Assembly (NCBI GenBank): GCA_016124255.1
Contig: WGOB01000063.1
Span: forward strand, 1-64,000
Length of the DNA stretch: 64,000 nucleotides
Origin: Alphaproteobacteria bacterium
GTDB taxonomy: Bacteria > Pseudomonadota > Alphaproteobacteria > Caulobacterales > Aquidulcibacteraceae
Direction of reading: 5' to 3'
A program made the position numbers and the translations under genes. Positions 17,011-26,202 of this stretch are shown here, piece by piece. The number at the start of each line of letters is the position of its first letter. Within the stretch, counting starts at the first letter, position 1. The notes beneath the pieces are model-generated. The model did no database searches. It saw only the letters and a list, made by a program, of their open reading frames with translations, and was not told the origin of the DNA.

Positions 17011-19104
17011 TCAGTCGATCAGCCGCTGGCTCAGATAGGTGAATTCCAGCGCCCGCCGACGGGCGGCTTCGCGCAAGTTCGCCGCCGCCGAATGGCCGCC
17101 GTCGATGTTCTCGTAATAGAGGAACGGCATATCGAATTGCTGCATGCGGGCGGCGTATTTGCGCGCATGGCCCGGATGGACGCGGTCGTCCTTGGTGGAG
17201 GTCACGAAGAAAGGCGTCGGGAAACCGGGGCGCCGGCGCAGATTCTGGTACGGCGACATCTGCTCCAGCCAGCGGCGTTCGGCGGGATTGTCCGGCGAGC
17301 CGTATTCATCGACCCACGAGGCGCCCGCCAGCAGCTGGTCGTAGCGGAGCATGTCGAGCAGCGGCACCTGCACCACCGCGGCGTTGAACAGCTCCGGGCG
17401 CTGCGTGAGCATGACGCCCATCAACAGACCGCCATTGGAGCCGCCCATGATGCCGAGGCGGCGCGAACTCGTGACGTTGCGGCGGATCAGATCTTCGGCG
17501 ACGGCAATGAAGTCGTCATAGATGACCTGGCGGTTGGTGCGCAGGCCGGCCTGGTGCCAGGCCGGGCCGAACTCGCCGCCGCCGCGGATGTTGGCGACGA
17601 CATAGATTCCGCCGCGCTCCAGCCACATCTTGCCGACGAAGGGATTGTAGCTCGGCAGCATCGACACCTGGAAACCGCCATAGCCGTAAAGCAAGGTCGG
17701 GTTGGCGCCGTTCATGACCGCGTCGCTGCGGCGGATGACGAAATAGGGCACGCGCGTGCCGTCCTCGCTCACCGCTTCGAATTGTTCAGCGACCAGTCCA
17801 TCGGCGTTGAATTGCGCCGGCAGGCTGCGCACGCGCGCGGTTTCGCCGGTGCGGGCGTTGATCGAGTAGAGCGTGTCTGGCGTCAGGTGGTCCTCGTACA
17901 CCGCGAAGGCGGTGGAACTGCGCGGATCGGAACCGGCGAAGCCGACCGAGCCCGTCGTCGGCAAATCGATCTGGCTCTCCAGCCACGCGCGGCCGTCGAA
18001 CGCGAAGCGCAGGATCCGGCCGCGCACGTTGCGGTAGCCGGCGACGAGGATCGCGTCGCGCGTGTTGACGACGCTCTCGATCGATTCACGTCCGCCGGGG
18101 GTATAAAGGAGGCTCACCGGCGGGGCTTCGTTCGCGGCCTGATCGATCGGCAGCGAGATCAGCGCGCCCTGCGGATAGGTGCGTCCGCCAACCGTCCAGG
18201 CCTCTTCCAGGGTCGCCACGATCTGCGCCTTGTGCAGCGCCTGAATCGTCGCCTTGCGCGGCAGCGTGATGCGGCGCGGCGCGTCGCCGCCGATCAGCCA
18301 CACGGAGGATTCGAAGAAGGTGTCGGCCTCATACGCGATTTGCACTTCGGCGCCGTCGGTGTCCTGCAGCGAGACCACGAACATGCCGACGTCGGTCGTC
18401 TGCCCACGGATGATTTCGCTTGAGTCCGCCAACGGCGCGCCGCGCCGCCACGCCTTGATGATCGAGGCGTAGCCGGACTCGGTCAGCGTGCCTTCGCCCC
18501 AATCGGTGGCGACGAGCAGGGTGTCGGCGTCTTTCCACGCAACGGAAGATTTCGCTTCCGGGACGACGAAGCCGTTCTCAACAAACCGGCGGGTTTCCAC
18601 ATCGAACTCGCGCCATGTCGTCGCGTCGAGGCCGCCGTTGGAAAGCGACACCATGCAACGCGTCTCGTCGGCGTTGCACTCAACGCCCTTGTACACCCAA
18701 TTGGCGTTTTCCGCCGCCGCGAGCGCGTCGATGTCGAGCAGCGTCTCCCATTGCGGCGTTCCGCCGGCGAAAGATTGCAGCGGCGCGCGGCGCCAGACGC
18801 CGCGGACGTGCTGATCATCTTGCCAGAAATTGTAGTAATAATCCCCGCGCACGGCGCCCAAGGGGAGGCGGTCGCGGCTTTCGGCCAGAGCAAGCGCTTC
18901 CGCCTGCAGCGGCGCGAATCGCGGATCGGTCTGCAACTGGCTCAGTGAGCGGGCGTTCTCCGTGCGCACCCAGTTCAGGGCGCGCTCGCTTTCGACGTCT
19001 TCAAGCCACAGATACGGGTCGTTGTCGGACATGCGGGGAAACGATTCGCAGGATGAGAGAATGAGCGGGCTCAACAGAGCGGCGAAAAGGGCCGGCAGGC
19101 GCAT
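17011..19104 (-). CDS. Prolyl oligopeptidase family (S9A) lipoprotein peptidase
   Basis: A 697-residue serine peptidase with a signal peptide and lipobox-like LILSSC, so probably lipid-anchored. The beta-propeller domain begins NDPYLWLEDVESERALNWVR, diagnostic of prolyl oligopeptidases. The catalytic domain has the nucleophile in GIMGGSNGGLLMG, the Asp in TSTKDDRVHPGHA and the His in DGGHSAAANLRE. The ATG at 19104 is preceded by GAAGGAGA. It probably cleaves proline-containing oligopeptides in the periplasm. It is divergent from dapF. Confidence 0.93.
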   Translation of the reverse strand: MRLPALFAALLSPLILSSCESFPRMSDNDPYLWLEDVESERALNWVRTENARSLSQLQTDPRFAPLQAEALALAESRDRLPLGAVRGDYYYNFWQDDQHVRGVWRRAPLQSFAGGTPQWETLLDIDALAAAENANWVYKGVECNADETRCMVSLSNGGLDATTWREFDVETRRFVENGFVVPEAKSSVAWKDADTLLVATDWGEGTLTESGYASIIKAWRRGAPLADSSEIIRGQTTDVGMFVVSLQDTDGAEVQIAYEADTFFESSVWLIGGDAPRRITLPRKATIQALHKAQIVATLEEAWTVGGRTYPQGALISLPIDQAANEAPPVSLLYTPGGRESIESVVNTRDAILVAGYRNVRGRILRFAFDGRAWLESQIDLPTTGSVGFAGSDPRSSTAFAVYEDHLTPDTLYSINARTGETARVRSLPAQFNADGLVAEQFEAVSEDGTRVPYFVIRRSDAVMNGANPTLLYGYGGFQVSMLPSYNPFVGKMWLERGGIYVVANIRGGGEFGPAWHQAGLRTNRQVIYDDFIAVAEDLIRRNVTSSRRLGIMGGSNGGLLMGVMLTQRPELFNAAVVQVPLLDMLRYDQLLAGASWVDEYGSPDNPAERRWLEQMSPYQNLRRRPGFPTPFFVTSTKDDRVHPGHARKYAARMQQFDMPFLYYENIDGGHSAAANLREAARRRALEFTYLSQRLID

Positions 19105-19217
19105 AGGGGCGTCTCCTTCGCGCGGGACCCAAGCAGATTGTGAACAAAAATCCAAGCGTTGGACGACGGGCGCGGGACCCTGGCGCGGGCCAGCGCGGCG
19201 CACTAGGTAGGGCGGCG

Positions 19218-20099
19218 ATGCGCTTCGTGAAGATGAACGGCTGCGGCAATGATTTCGTGATCCTGGATGCGCGGGATCGCGGCGCGCTGCCGTTGTCGAA
19301 GGCGCAGGCCAAGGCGATCGCGAACCGCAGCGCGGGCATGGGCTGCGACCAGGTGATCGCGCTCGAACGGTCGATTCGCGGCGACGCCTTCATGCGCATC
19401 TGGAACGCCAATGGCGAGGAAGTCGGCGCCTGCGGCAATGGCGCGCGGTGCGTGGCGTGGCTGCTGATGGAAGAGGGCGGCGATCTGAAGAAGATCGAAA
19501 CCGCCGCTGGCGTGCTGCGCGCGGAGCGGCGCGGGCCGGACCAGGTGATGGTCGATCTCGGTTCGCCGCTGCTGCGCTGGGAAGAGATTCCAATCGCGCG
19601 CGCGATGGACACGGTGCGGCTCGATTATGCGGTCGAGGCGGCGGGCGTTCACGTCGCCGCGCCGGGTGCGGCGAACATGGGCAATCCGCACGTGACGTTC
19701 TTCGTGAAGAGCCTCGATCGTCTGCCCATCGACAAGCTCGGGCCGAAGGTGGAGCGCGATCCGTTCTTTCCTGAAGGCGTGAACGTCGGCTTTGCCGAAA
19801 TCCGCGCGCGCGATCTCATCCGGCTGCGCGTGTGGGAGCGCGGGGCGGGGCTCACCAAAGCGTGCGGCACCGGCGCGTGCGCGTCGGTCGTGGCCGCGCA
19901 TCGCGCGGGTTTTGTCGATCGCCAGGCGCGCGTCATCGTCGACGGCGGCGAGCTTGAGATCGAATGGAACGCCAAGGACGATCGCGTCCGCATGACAGGG
20001 TCGGTGGCGCTTGAGCATATCGGCGAACTCGATCCGCCGAAGGCGCGCGCGGCGCCGAAGCGCGCGCCCGTAAAGAAAGCTGCGCGCAAGGGCGTGTAG
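19218..20099 (+). CDS. dapF: Diaminopimelate epimerase
   Basis: Epimerises LL-DAP to meso-DAP for lysine and peptidoglycan. The 293-residue protein has the two catalytic cysteines in GACGNGARCVAW (Cys78) and TKACGTGACAS (Cys216), plus MKMNGCGNDFV-like start MRFVKMNGCGNDFVILDARD. The C-terminal 20 residues are Ala/Lys/Arg-rich and dispensable-looking. In many relatives dapF precedes mtaB-ftsY; here that set is 10 kb away. Confidence 0.96.
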   Translation: MRFVKMNGCGNDFVILDARDRGALPLSKAQAKAIANRSAGMGCDQVIALERSIRGDAFMRIWNANGEEVGACGNGARCVAWLLMEEGGDLKKIETAAGVLRAERRGPDQVMVDLGSPLLRWEEIPIARAMDTVRLDYAVEAAGVHVAAPGAANMGNPHVTFFVKSLDRLPIDKLGPKVERDPFFPEGVNVGFAEIRARDLIRLRVWERGAGLTKACGTGACASVVAAHRAGFVDRQARVIVDGGELEIEWNAKDDRVRMTGSVALEHIGELDPPKARAAPKRAPVKKAARKGV

Positions 20100-20130
20100 C
20101 GGCGATGGCTGCCTTCATTTAGGGTGCGGC

Positions 20131-20619
20131 ATGCGTCTCCTGTCGCCGCTGTGCCTTGTTGCATTGAGCTCATGCGCCCCGATGCCGACGCCGGTGCGGG
20201 CGCCAACGCCTGTTCCCGCGGTTGTGGCGTCGCCGCCGTCCCCGTTTGCGTTGCGCGGCTGCTGGATCGAGCGGCGCGGGGAGGAGACGTTGACGATGCG
20301 CTGGTTCCCCGACCGCGGCGGCGGAACGTGGCAGGGCGACATGATCCTCTACACCGCAGGCTACGAGCCGGCGCACAGCCGGTTTCGCCTTGAACCGGCC
20401 CGCGCGGGCGGGTGGCGCATCTGCCCTTTGGACGAGGGGATGCCGGAAGGGCATGGCCCGCCTTGTCGCGACGGTTTCCTCGGACCGGGCCGCAAGACGG
20501 CGGAGAATGGCGGGGAGTGGATGGAGCTGCGCGCGACCACGGAAGCGCTGCGCTTCACCCATCACGTCGGTCCGGATCGCTTCGTCTTCTTCGCCGGCGC
20601 ACGCGACGGGTGCGACTGA
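20131..20619 (+). CDS. Predicted lipoprotein, unknown function
   Basis: A 162-residue protein with a short signal peptide ending LVALSSC (lipobox), a proline-rich linker, then a globular part beginning LRGCWIERRGEETLTMRWFP. That motif resembles DUF6265-like lipocalin-fold proteins, which I suggest only tentatively. Four or more cysteines in the mature part may form disulfides. It is 31 bp downstream of dapF and could be co-transcribed. Confidence 0.7.
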   Translation: MRLLSPLCLVALSSCAPMPTPVRAPTPVPAVVASPPSPFALRGCWIERRGEETLTMRWFPDRGGGTWQGDMILYTAGYEPAHSRFRLEPARAGGWRICPLDEGMPEGHGPPCRDGFLGPGRKTAENGGEWMELRATTEALRFTHHVGPDRFVFFAGARDGCD

Positions 20620-20690
20620 AGTGTGTCCCCAAGGGGGCTGATTCGGCTTCTGATCCATGCCACAAGACCTTCGTCTAGAAGGGGGACGCC

Positions 20691-22106
20691 ATGAGGAAAT
20701 TCGTGAAATCGGCCGTGCTCATCGGCGCGGCGGCGTTCGGGCCCGCGGTCCTCGCGCCGGCGGCGGCGGCGCAAGACGTCTCCCTCCCGCTGCGGGTGCG
20801 GACCGGGGATCAATACACCGTCTCGATCACCGAGCAGAGCAACGTGAAAGTCGGCGAGCAGGAGCAGGGCGCGACTGCAACGAGCGTCTGGTCGCTCGAC
20901 GTGTTGACCGGCGGCGCCGCCAACGGGCGCTGGCGGTGGACGCCGGTGACGGTCAGCATCGATGACGTTTCGGGCATGGGGATGCCCGAAGGCGAAGGCG
21001 CGCCGAACATCGATTTCACCGCATTGAGCGAAGGGCTGGGCGCGATGATGCGCCTCGGCGCCGACATCGGGTTCGAGTGTCGGGTAGCCGCCGATGGCGG
21101 GTGCGCGTCGCTGGCGAACTGGCCGATGTGGGCGGCGCGGCTGGAAAACACCACGCTGATGTTCGAGGCGTTCGGGCGGATGGGCGTCAGCGCCGCGCCG
21201 GCGCCGGTGACCGCGCAGCAGCGCAAGGAAGCATTCGCCGCGGGCTTGCCGGCGCCGACGACGGGCGTCTCGCCGACGGTGGAGATGTGGAACCAGTACC
21301 GCGAGCCGGTGCTCGCCGGCATCGCGGCGCTGATCGACGGCATCGACGATCGCGCGGCGGGAAGCGCGTTCGCCGGGCTCTATCCGCTCTACGGCGTCCA
21401 AGGGCGCACGTTGCGCGTGGGCCGCGAAACGCCGTTCACGGAAGAATGGGTCGCGCCCTATGGCGCGCCGCCGGTGCGCATGACCGGCGCGGTCACGGTC
21501 ACATCCTACTCGCCAGGCGACGGCGTGGTGACGTTCACGCGCACCGCCACGCTCGACGAGGAAAGCCTCAAGACGGCAGCGCGGATCGCGCTCGCCTACA
21601 TCTTCGAGCACGTCGTCACGCCGGTGCAGCAGGCGAGCCAGGACGGCGCCATCCCCGATCTGACCGCGATGCGGGCGATGGCGGAATCCACGATCGACAT
21701 GTTCTCCTTCGCGCTGCAGGAGGAGACGGAAGGCACGATGGATTTGCGCACGGGCCTCGCGCGCGACGCCACCAGCACCTATCGCTGGGTGGTGACCATG
21801 GCGCCGAACGGCATGTTCGGGGCGATGGGCATGATGGGCGCGACGCCCGAAGAAGAGGCGCTTCCGGACGAAGCGCCCGCTGAGGTGGAGGAAGCCGCGC
21901 CGGTAGACCCAGCCGCCGAAGAAGCTGCGCCGGCGGACCCGGCCGCCGAAGACACCGTCGAGGCGGCCGAGGAAAACGCCGAAACGGAAGAAGCGGGCGC
22001 CGATGCGCCGCAGACCCTGTTCGAAGGCTCATCGACGATCCGTCTCAGTGTTGCGCGCGGCGCGCCGACGCCGCCGCGCCTCCCGCGCGCCCGCACCGGC
22101 GGATGA
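20691..22106 (+). CDS. Exported protein with acidic Ala/Glu/Pro tail, unknown function
   Basis: A 471-residue protein with a Sec signal peptide (MRKFVKSAVLIGAAAFGPAV, cleavage near AAAAQD). The mature part is beta-rich with hydroxyl-rich strands, followed by a long low-complexity region of E, A, P and D (about residues 385-445) and a short Arg/Pro end. I recognise no family. It starts 71 bp after the lipoprotein gene and overlaps the VOC gene by four bases (ATGA), so it is part of that transcription unit. Confidence 0.75.
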   Translation: MRKFVKSAVLIGAAAFGPAVLAPAAAAQDVSLPLRVRTGDQYTVSITEQSNVKVGEQEQGATATSVWSLDVLTGGAANGRWRWTPVTVSIDDVSGMGMPEGEGAPNIDFTALSEGLGAMMRLGADIGFECRVAADGGCASLANWPMWAARLENTTLMFEAFGRMGVSAAPAPVTAQQRKEAFAAGLPAPTTGVSPTVEMWNQYREPVLAGIAALIDGIDDRAAGSAFAGLYPLYGVQGRTLRVGRETPFTEEWVAPYGAPPVRMTGAVTVTSYSPGDGVVTFTRTATLDEESLKTAARIALAYIFEHVVTPVQQASQDGAIPDLTAMRAMAESTIDMFSFALQEETEGTMDLRTGLARDATSTYRWVVTMAPNGMFGAMGMMGATPEEEALPDEAPAEVEEAAPVDPAAEEAAPADPAAEDTVEAAEENAETEEAGADAPQTLFEGSSTIRLSVARGAPTPPRLPRARTGG

Positions 22107-22942
22107 GCGCGCCGCTGATCAGCGCCATCGATCACGTGGCGCTGGCGGTGCGCGATCTCGACGCCGCGATCGGCGCGTACGAAACGCTGCTCGGCGTCGC
22201 GCCGTCGTGGCGCGGACGCGCCGGCGGCGTTGAGCAGGCGTGGCTGCAGACCGGCAACATCGCCGTCGACCTCCTCTGCGCGACAGGGACGGGCGCATCG
22301 GGAGACGCCGTTCGCGCGCATCTCGACGCCCATGGCGAAGGCATCATGGCGCTGGCGTTCGCGGCGCCGGATCTCTCGCGCGCGCAGCGCCTGCTCACGC
22401 AGCGTGGGGCGCCATGCTCACGGCCGGTCGACATCACAACGGTCGCTGCGTCGGGCGCGGCGCGCACGTGGAAGACATGCTTCATCGATCGCGCGGCGAC
22501 GCACGCCGCCGCGTTGCTGCTCGTGGCTGAGGAAGCGGCCCCAGCCCCGGCGGATGGCGCGGTCGTCGCCGGCCTCGATCATGTCGTCGTGCGCACGCCG
22601 GATCCGGAGCGCGCCGCGGCGCTCTACGGCGCGCGCCTCGGGCTCGACATGCGGATGGATCGCTCGGCGCCGGAATGGGGCGCGCGGCTGATGTTCTTCC
22701 GTTGCGGCGATGCGATCGTGGAGATCGCGCACGACCTGAACGCGGGCGTAAGCGCAGGGCCGGACACGATCTGGGGTCTCTCCTGGCGCGTCGCCGAGGC
22801 GGACGCTGCGCACGCGCGGTTGAGCGCTGCGGGCGTCGACGTTTCCGAGGTCCGCACCGGCCGCAAGCCCGGCACGCGCGTCTTCACCGCGCGCAACGGG
22901 ACGTGCGGCGTCCCCACGCTGATGGTGGAGCCGGCGGCATGA
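22103..22942 (+). CDS. Two-domain VOC (glyoxalase/epimerase-like) protein
   Basis: A 279-residue protein made of two vicinal-oxygen-chelate modules. Domain 1 begins ISAIDHVALAVRDLDAAIGA and resembles methylmalonyl-CoA epimerase; domain 2 begins VVAGLDHVVVRTPDPERAAA. Metal-ligand positions (H in DHV, late Glu) are present in both. Substrate cannot be told. It overlaps both neighbours by four bases, linking it to the exported protein and to the ABM monooxygenase. Confidence 0.85.
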   Translation: MSAPLISAIDHVALAVRDLDAAIGAYETLLGVAPSWRGRAGGVEQAWLQTGNIAVDLLCATGTGASGDAVRAHLDAHGEGIMALAFAAPDLSRAQRLLTQRGAPCSRPVDITTVAASGAARTWKTCFIDRAATHAAALLLVAEEAAPAPADGAVVAGLDHVVVRTPDPERAAALYGARLGLDMRMDRSAPEWGARLMFFRCGDAIVEIAHDLNAGVSAGPDTIWGLSWRVAEADAAHARLSAAGVDVSEVRTGRKPGTRVFTARNGTCGVPTLMVEPAA

Positions 22943-23238
22943 TCAAAGTCATTATTCTTGCGGGCACGGTGCGGGTGCCGGAGGAGCGGCGCGACGCGAT
23001 CGCGGCGCAGCTGCCGGACCTCGTGGCGCATTCGCAGCGCGAGCCGGGCGTGCTCGCCTACACGCTGTCATGGGATCCGACAGACGACACGCTTCTCCAT
23101 GTCTACGAGATCTATCGCGACGGCGCAGCACTCGATGCGCATCGGCAGAGCCCGCACTACCGCGTGTGGCGCAGCGCAACGGAGGGCTTCGTGCGCGATC
23201 TGCATACATGGGACGCCACGCCAAGAATCAAGAATTAG
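22939..23238 (+). CDS. Antibiotic biosynthesis monooxygenase (ABM) domain protein
   Basis: A 99-residue ferredoxin-like ABM protein (VIILAGTVRVPEERRDAIAA, then SQREPGVLAYTLSWDPTDDT and LHVYEIYRDGAALDAHRQSP). Such proteins are often quinol monooxygenases of the YgiN type or small-molecule handling proteins. It is translationally coupled to the VOC gene (ATGA). The stop is followed by a family A repeat. Confidence 0.88.
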   Translation: MIKVIILAGTVRVPEERRDAIAAQLPDLVAHSQREPGVLAYTLSWDPTDDTLLHVYEIYRDGAALDAHRQSPHYRVWRSATEGFVRDLHTWDATPRIKN

Positions 23239-23248
23239 AGTCTTTCTT

Positions 23249-23316
23249 GGCGCGCCGGCGCGGTGACGGAGACCCAATCGTTGCGGCGCGCCGATTGGAG
23301 TGACCGGCGCGCGAGG
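23249..23316. repeat. Family A hairpin repeat, short copy
   Basis: Element starting GGCGCGCCGGCGCGGTGACGG and containing a second GGCGCGCC 28 bases on, able to pair with the first. It shares the GTGACG loop with copies at 35634, 48661, 49450 and 55742. This copy and the one at 35634 also share the preceding AGACTCT/AGAGTCT-like stretch and a TTGGCGCGCCGG join. It lies between convergent ABM and rpoN genes. Confidence 0.75.
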
Positions 23317-23351
23317 GCGGCTCCGCCCGCGGGCGTTGCGCGGCGTTCGTC

Positions 23352-24845
23352 TCAGATCTCCGCGGCGCGGCGGCGTTTGCGTTCGATGGAGGAAGGCAGG
23401 CGGAGACTTTCGCGATATTTCGCGACGGTGCGGCGGGCGATCTCGACGCCGGCCTCGCGCAGGATTTCCACGATCCGGTCGTCGGACAAGACGTCGTCAG
23501 GGGTTTCGGCGTCGATCATGGTCTTGATCTTGTGACGCACGGCCTCGGCCGAATGCGCCTCGCCGCCGTCCGCGGAGGCGATCGCGGCGGTGAAGAAATA
23601 TTTGAGCTCGAACACGCCGCGGGGCGTGGCGATGTATTTGTTGGTGGTGACGCGGCTGACGGTCGATTCATGCATCTCGATCGCGGCGGCGACGGTCTTG
23701 AGATTGAGCGGGCGCAGGTGGGCGACGCCGTGCACGAGGAAGCCGTCCTGCTGGCGCACGATCTCGCGCGCCACCTTCAGGATCGTGCGCGCGCGCTGGT
23801 CGAGGCTTTTGATCAGCCAGCTGGCGTTGGCCGCGCATTCGGACAGGAAGACCTTGTCGGCGTCCTTCTTGGCGTCCTTGGACACGCGCGCGTAATAACG
23901 CTGGTTCATCAGCACGCGCGGCATCGTGTCGGTGTTGAGTTCGACAAGCCATGCGCCGTCGGCCGCCTGGCGGACATAGACGTCGGGGACCACGGCTTGG
24001 GGCGGTGCGGCGCCGAACGCGGCGCCGGGCTTGGGCGTCAGCGCCCGGATCTCCGCGATCATGTCGATGAGATCCTCGCGATCGACGCCGCAGAGGTGTT
24101 CGAGGCGTTCGAACTGGGTCTTGGCCAGCAGCTCAAGATTGGCGACGAGCGCCTGCATCGCGGGATCGTAGCGGCCGCGATCCTCAAGCTGCAGCGCCAT
24201 GCATTCGGCGAGATCGCGGGCCATGACGCCGACCGGCTCGAAGCCCTGCATGATCTTCAGTACACGGAGCACGTCGCCTTCGTCGCAGCCGAGCTGGCGG
24301 GCGAGGTCGAGCGTATCGACGCGGCAATAGCCCCAGTCGTCGACGAGATCGATGAGGCGCGCGCCGATGAGGCTTTCCGCCGGGGAGAGCCCGGCGCGCA
24401 TCATTTGCGCTTCCAGATGATCGGCCAGGGAGATGTCGCGCGCGAGCGTCTCTTCCAGCTCCGGCAGTTCATCGAAGGCGCGTCCGGAATTGGACTTCGA
24501 CCAATCCTGCATGGGCGCTGCGCCGGCGTCGGCGAGATCGCCGGCGGAGAGATCGGGGTTCAGCTGTTCTGCATCGACGTCGAGATCGGCGTTGAGCGAG
24601 GCGTCGGCGCCGGAAACTTCCTGCGCGGGGGCTTCGGCGGTCTCGCGGGGTTCGGCGGTCTCGCCCTCGCGGCGCTCCGGCTCCGGCTCGGCGCGTTCCA
24701 GCAGGGGATTGCGCTCAAGCTCGGCTTCGATGAATTCAGCGAGTTCGAGATTGGAGAGCTGCAGGAGCTTGATCGCCTGCTGCAGCTGCGGTGTCATCAC
24801 CAGGGCCTGGCCCTGGCGCATCTCCAGTTTGGGGGCGATGGCCAT
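23352..24845 (-). CDS. rpoN: RNA polymerase sigma-54 factor
   Basis: Sigma-54, which directs enhancer-dependent transcription. The 497-residue protein has the region I core (LEMRQGQALVMTPQLQQAIK), an acidic Glu/Pro-rich region II (about 55-130), the central core-binding region and, near the C-terminus, the RpoN box ARRTVAKYRESLRLPSS. Its ATG is eight bases after the lptB stop, with a weak Shine-Dalgarno, suggesting coupling. The lptC-lptA-lptB-rpoN order is typical. Confidence 0.96.
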   Translation of the reverse strand: MAIAPKLEMRQGQALVMTPQLQQAIKLLQLSNLELAEFIEAELERNPLLERAEPEPERREGETAEPRETAEAPAQEVSGADASLNADLDVDAEQLNPDLSAGDLADAGAAPMQDWSKSNSGRAFDELPELEETLARDISLADHLEAQMMRAGLSPAESLIGARLIDLVDDWGYCRVDTLDLARQLGCDEGDVLRVLKIMQGFEPVGVMARDLAECMALQLEDRGRYDPAMQALVANLELLAKTQFERLEHLCGVDREDLIDMIAEIRALTPKPGAAFGAAPPQAVVPDVYVRQAADGAWLVELNTDTMPRVLMNQRYYARVSKDAKKDADKVFLSECAANASWLIKSLDQRARTILKVAREIVRQQDGFLVHGVAHLRPLNLKTVAAAIEMHESTVSRVTTNKYIATPRGVFELKYFFTAAIASADGGEAHSAEAVRHKIKTMIDAETPDDVLSDDRIVEILREAGVEIARRTVAKYRESLRLPSSIERKRRRAAEI

Positions 24846-24853
24846 GGGCGCGC

Positions 24854-25630
24854 TCAGGCTGACTGAAACGTGTCGCCCAGGTAGACCTTCCGAACTTCGG
24901 GATTGCTCAGGATCTGCTGCGGCGTGCCTGAGAAGAGAACCTCGCCGTCGAACATGATGTATCCGCGATCGACGATGCCCAACGTCTCGCGGACGTTGTG
25001 ATCGGTGATCAGGATGCCGATGCCGCGGTTCTTCAGAAACTGAACGAGCTCGCGGATGTCGTTGATGGCGATGGGGTCGATCCCTGCGAACGGTTCGTCG
25101 AGCAGCATGTAGGAGGGCCGCGTCGCCAAGGCGCGCGCGATCTCGACGCGACGCCGTTCGCCGCCCGAGGGGGCGGAGGCGGGGCTGTCGCGCAGGTGAT
25201 CGATGTGCAGCTCGGCGAGGAGGCGGTCGCACGCCGTCTGGCGCTCCTTCGCATCCTTCTCGACGAGCTCGACGATGGCCATCACGTTCTGCTCAACGGT
25301 CAGACCACGGAAGATCGACGGCTCCTGGGGCAGATAGCCGACGCCTAGCCGCGCGCGCTGATACATGGGCAGACCCGTGACGTCAGCGCCGTCAAGTGTG
25401 ATCTGTCCCTGGTCCACGCGCACGAGCCCCGTGATCATATAGAAGCAGGTGGTCTTGCCTGCTCCGTTGGGGCCCAACAATCCGACGATCTCACCACGCT
25501 GCAACGTCAGCGACACATCCCGCACCACACGGCGTTTCCGATAGGATTTGCCGATATGGATCGCGGCGAGCCCCGTCTCCGTGGCGGCGTCTTGATCGAT
25601 CGAACGGCTCGAAAGGCCCTCGGGGCTCAT
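24854..25630 (-). CDS. lptB: LPS export ABC transporter ATPase LptB
   Basis: Cytoplasmic ATPase that powers extraction of LPS by LptFG. The 258-residue protein has Walker A GLLGPNGAGKTTCFYMITGL, signature PSGGERRRVEIARAL and Walker B YMLLDEPFAGIDP with the family ITDHNVRETL switch. It is 33 bp after lptA. The N-terminal 25 residues precede the usual family start and may be an extension. Confidence 0.96.
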   Translation of the reverse strand: MSPEGLSSRSIDQDAATETGLAAIHIGKSYRKRRVVRDVSLTLQRGEIVGLLGPNGAGKTTCFYMITGLVRVDQGQITLDGADVTGLPMYQRARLGVGYLPQEPSIFRGLTVEQNVMAIVELVEKDAKERQTACDRLLAELHIDHLRDSPASAPSGGERRRVEIARALATRPSYMLLDEPFAGIDPIAINDIRELVQFLKNRGIGILITDHNVRETLGIVDRGYIMFDGEVLFSGTPQQILSNPEVRKVYLGDTFQSA

Positions 25631-25663
25631 GATGTCTCGTGCGCCGCTAAGATTTAGTGAAAT

Positions 25664-26191
25664 TTACTGCGCGCCGCCGCTTGAGCGGGGCCGGAAAACG
25701 CCTTGCACGCGCCCGCGCGCGCCCGGCGCAAGAGAGGTGCGCCCGGAGGAGACCTGCATCACCAGGGTCTCGCCGCGCAGCACGTTGGCAGCGCTGGCGA
25801 CGATCACATTCCCGGAGAACGTCACCGAGTCGGACGAGACTTCATAGACCGCGCGGTTGCCGCGCGCCTGCTGGTCGGGGCGCACGTAGTAGACGCGGCC
25901 TTCGGCGATCATGCGCTGGATGTCCCCGGCGCCGACGCCGGTGGGGCCGGCCGCGCCGCCGCCGGAGCCGGGCGCGAAATAGAGCGTGAGCACATCGGCG
26001 CGCAGGCGCGCGTCGCCTTGCACGAGATCGACATTGCCACGCAGCACAAGGCGGCGCTCGCTGTCGAAATATTCGAGCGTGTCGGCTTCGTAGGAGATCG
26101 GGCCGCCGCTGGAGGAGAGCTGGGCAGAGGCCGGCGCCGCCGCACACAGGGCGGCGATCGCCCCAATCAAGACGTGCGCGAGCCGCGCCAT
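25664..26191 (-). CDS. lptA: LPS transport periplasmic protein LptA
   Basis: Periplasmic OstA-like beta-jellyroll protein that bridges inner and outer membrane during LPS export. The 175-residue protein has a signal peptide ending APASAQ, then ISYEADTLEYFDSERRLVLR and GNVDLVQGDARLRADVLTLY, the typical repeating strands. The start was set at 26191 because AGGAGG lies six bases before it; ATGs at 26197 and 26206 are also in frame, the last overlapping lptC. Confidence 0.9.
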   Translation of the reverse strand: MARLAHVLIGAIAALCAAAPASAQLSSSGGPISYEADTLEYFDSERRLVLRGNVDLVQGDARLRADVLTLYFAPGSGGGAAGPTGVGAGDIQRMIAEGRVYYVRPDQQARGNRAVYEVSSDSVTFSGNVIVASAANVLRGETLVMQVSSGRTSLAPGARGRVQGVFRPRSSGGAQ

Positions 26192-26202
26192 GGGCATCCT
26201 CC